This document shows, in pieces, positions 62,150-64,000 of a DNA stretch of 64,000 nucleotides. This DNA comes from Lentzea kentuckyensis. GTDB taxonomy: Bacteria; Actinomycetota; Actinomycetes; Mycobacteriales; Pseudonocardiaceae. Numbering within the stretch: position 1 is the first letter of the stretch; the number at the start of each line of letters is the position of its first letter. The notes under the pieces were generated by a model. It had not been told where the DNA came from. It did not search any database and saw only the letters and a program-made list of their open reading frames with translations. The stretch spans positions 1 through 64,000 of the forward strand of contig NZ_MUYM01000046.1 of NCBI RefSeq assembly GCF_002150765.1, written 5' to 3'. The position numbers and the translations under genes are program-made.

Positions 62150-62479
62150 TCAGGCCAGAACGTCCTGCAGGTCGTTGAGCAGCGCGGCCTTGGGCTTCGC
62201 GCCGACGATCTGCTTCACCGGACGGCCGCCCTGGAACAGGATCAGCGTCGGCACGGACATGATCTGGTAGTCGCGGGCGATCGACGGGTTGGCGTCGATG
62301 TCGACCTTGGCGATGGTGAGCTTCTCGCTGTGCTCAGCGGCGATCTCCTCCAGCACCGGCGCAACCATCTTGCACGGGCCGCACCAGGTCGCCCAGAAGT
62401 CGACCAGCACGGGCTTCTCGCTGGTCAGCACGTCGTCCGCGAACGACTTGTCGGTCACCGTGACGGTGGCGCCTGCCAT
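62150..62479 (-). CDS. trxA: Thioredoxin
   Basis: A 109-residue thioredoxin with the active site W32-C33-G34-P35-C36 and the cis-proline loop SVPTLILF. It reduces protein disulfides and is recharged by TrxB. Start ATG at 62479. Follows trxB by 26 bases, forming the trxB-trxA operon seen beside cwlM in mycobacteria. Confidence 0.97.
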   Translation of the reverse strand: MAGATVTVTDKSFADDVLTSEKPVLVDFWATWCGPCKMVAPVLEEIAAEHSEKLTIAKVDIDANPSIARDYQIMSVPTLILFQGGRPVKQIVGAKPKAALLNDLQDVLA

Positions 62480-62505
62480 GTTCTCTCCTATAACTCGAAG
62501 AAACT

Positions 62506-63486
62506 TCAGTTGCTCTTGCCGTAGCCGCCACCGACGGCCTCTGCCGCGATCTCGGCGTGCTCCTCGCCGTGCTCGGCGAGCCACCGTTCCGCGTCGATCG
62601 CGGCGCTGCAACCGGAGCCGGCGGCGGTGATGGCCTGGCGGTATTCGTGGTCGACGAGGTCGCCGGCAGCGAACACGCCGTCCAGGTTCGTGTAGGAGGT
62701 CTTGCCCTTCGTGACGACGTAGCCCTCCTCGTCCAGGTCGACCTGGCCCTTGACCAGGCCCGAGCGCGGGTCGTGGCCGATCGCCAGGAAGAAGCCGGTG
62801 ACGGGCAGCTCGGACTCCGCGCCGGTCTGGGTGTCCTTCACCTTGATCGACGACACGGTGCCGTTGCCCAGCACGTCGGTGACCTGCGTGTTCAGCTGCC
62901 ACTTGATCTTCTCGTTGGCGCGGGCGCGCTCGAGCATGACCTTCGAGGCGCGGAACTCCTCGCGGCGGTGGATCAGCGTGACGGACTTGGCGAAGCGGGT
63001 GAGGAACGTCGCCTCCTCCATCGCCGTGTCGCCGCCGCCGACCACCGCGATGTCGTGGTCGCGGAAGAAGAAGCCGTCGCACGTCGCACAGGCCGACACA
63101 CCGCGGCCGAGCAGCTCCTGCTCGCCGGGGATGTTCAGGTACCTGGCCGCCGCGCCCATCGCGAGGATGACCGCGCGGGCCTCGTACTCGACGCCGTTGG
63201 CGACGACCTTCTTGATCTCACCGGTCAGCTCGACGGACTCCACGTCCTCGGCGCGCAGCTCGGCACCGAAACGCGTCGCCTGCTCGCGCATCTGCTCCAT
63301 GAGCTCGGGGCCCATGATGCCGTCGCGGAAGCCCGGGTAGTTCTCGACCTCGGTCGTCGTCATCAGGGCGCCGCCGTACTGCGAACCCTCGAAGACCAGG
63401 GGCTCCAGCTGCGCGCGTGCCGCGTAGACCGCCGCGGTGTAACCCGCCGGTCCCGATCCAATGATGATCACGTTGCGCACGCTCAC
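62506..63486 (-). CDS. trxB: Thioredoxin reductase
   Basis: A 326-residue flavoprotein. FAD loop GSGPAGYTAAVYAARA at 10-25, redox pair C133-A-T-C136, NADPH loop VVGGGDTAMEEA, and C-terminal AAGDLVDHEYRQAITAAGSG. It passes electrons from NADPH to thioredoxin. GTG start at 63486. Upstream of trxA on the same strand. Confidence 0.97.
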   Translation of the reverse strand: MSVRNVIIIGSGPAGYTAAVYAARAQLEPLVFEGSQYGGALMTTTEVENYPGFRDGIMGPELMEQMREQATRFGAELRAEDVESVELTGEIKKVVANGVEYEARAVILAMGAAARYLNIPGEQELLGRGVSACATCDGFFFRDHDIAVVGGGDTAMEEATFLTRFAKSVTLIHRREEFRASKVMLERARANEKIKWQLNTQVTDVLGNGTVSSIKVKDTQTGAESELPVTGFFLAIGHDPRSGLVKGQVDLDEEGYVVTKGKTSYTNLDGVFAAGDLVDHEYRQAITAAGSGCSAAIDAERWLAEHGEEHAEIAAEAVGGGYGKSN

Positions 63487-63563
63487 GGCTCTGCAACTCC
63501 TCGATCTCGTCGTCTGACTGGCTCAACGGATCGTAGGTGCAGCTAATTCCGTGACTTGAACGA

Positions 63564-64000
63564 CTACCTCTGGCCCACGGTCGTGTCCGCGAGAACGCCC
63601 GCCGGCTTGTCCGGTCCGCAGGTGGCCGGGTCCAGCACGACCAGCCGGTACTTCCCGAGACCGGCCGGCAGGATCGCCATCACCGCGTCCTTGCCCTCGA
63701 GGTTGATCGGGCTGATGCCGAGAGGGTTGCCCGAACTGGTGATGCCGCCGCCCTGCAGACAGCCGGCCAACCGGTCGGGCGTCTCCAGCGGGCCGTAGTT
63801 CTGCGCCTTGAGCACTTCGCCGACCGCGGAGCCCAGCTCGTCCCGCTTCAAGCTCAGCGGAGCCGAGGCGTTCGAGTTCGTCGTCGGTGCGGGCGCGGCG
63901 TCACCGGGGGTGTCCGCCTGCTGCGCGCCTGGGGAAACGGCCAGCACGATGCCGAACGCGGCAGCCGCGGCCACCAGCACGCCACCACCAAGACCTAGCC
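63564..64000 (-). CDS. Putative anti-sigma factor C-terminal part (partial)
   Basis: The gene enters from beyond the right edge. The visible 145 residues start with a membrane helix (GVLVAAAAAFGIVLAV) and continue into an extracytoplasmic domain (CLQGGGITSSGNPLGISPIN, LDPATCGPDKP) with two cysteines. In mycobacteria the gene before trxB is the SigM anti-sigma factor, with the same build; that identity is by synteny only. Confidence 0.65.
   Translation of the reverse strand, partial: LGLGGGVLVAAAAAFGIVLAVSPGAQQADTPGDAAPAPTTNSNASAPLSLKRDELGSAVGEVLKAQNYGPLETPDRLAGCLQGGGITSSGNPLGISPINLEGKDAVMAILPAGLGKYRLVVLDPATCGPDKPAGVLADTTVGQR

Overview
The window is a high-GC actinomycete chromosome segment centred on the replication origin. 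Gene order (dnaA-dnaN-gnd-recF-dciA-gyrB-gyrA on one side; rpmH-rnpA-yidD-yidC-khpB-rsmG-parA-parB on the other), many GTG starts, actinobacterial-only genes (crgA, cwsA, DLW-39, DUF3566, fhaA/fhaB, class E sortase, cwlM) and DnaA boxes of the TTGTCCACA type place it in Actinobacteria. The mycobacteria-like order around pknB with extra genes typical of Pseudonocardiales suggests a Lentzea/Saccharothrix/Amycolatopsis-like organism; the genus is an inference.

Layout. 1-20.7 kb is an accessory metabolic arm: a RecB-like nuclease, a BCCT transporter, a copper operon (ycnI-like, copC, copD) with translationally coupled junctions, a divergent LysR/SDR pair, an XRE-TPR regulator divergent from two small genes, a beta-glucosidase/MFS/SDR operon divergent from a TetR regulator, a PLP racemase/aldolase-like gene divergent from a flavin lactone oxidase, and assorted oxidoreductases. 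20.8-30.8 kb holds tRNA-Leu and the cell-wall growth operon fhaA-fhaB-pstP-rodA-pbpA-pknA-pknB. 30.8-39.3 kb has trpG, an fprA-like ferredoxin reductase behind an iron-box-like site, a class E sortase with a coupled 51-residue membrane protein, crgA, a PH-domain protein, rhomboid protease, cyclophilin, cwsA, a DUF2020 lipoprotein, DoxX, tRNA-Ala, a 40-residue DLW-39 protein and tRNA-Ile. 39.4-51.4 kb is the leftward replication block with oriC between dnaN and dnaA. 51.7-57.6 kb is the rightward block, with parS sites around parAB. 57.7-64 kb carries a D-Ala-D-Ala ligase-like gene, an aminotransferase, a GNAT protein, cwlM, trxA, trxB and the edge of a putative anti-sigma factor.

How the parts work together. 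PknA, PknB and PstP set the phosphorylation state of cell-wall factors; FhaA and CwlM, both encoded here, are known partners of that pathway in mycobacteria, and RodA/PbpA, CrgA and CwsA act in septal and polar wall growth. DnaA, DciA, gyrase, RecF and the clamp serve replication; ParAB and the parS sites segregate the origin. Thioredoxin and its reductase provide redox balance.

I found no mobile element, prophage, CRISPR array or defence island, and no strong candidate for a wholly new multi-gene system. The most unusual signals are satellite DnaA-box clusters away from oriC (inside dciA and beside crgA), a family of perfect self-complementary ACGCGGGG-type palindromes at gene ends, an iron-box-like site at fprA, parS sites embedded in codons, a FUS-like Gly/Tyr/Gln linker in FhaA and a PASTA-like domain on PknA.
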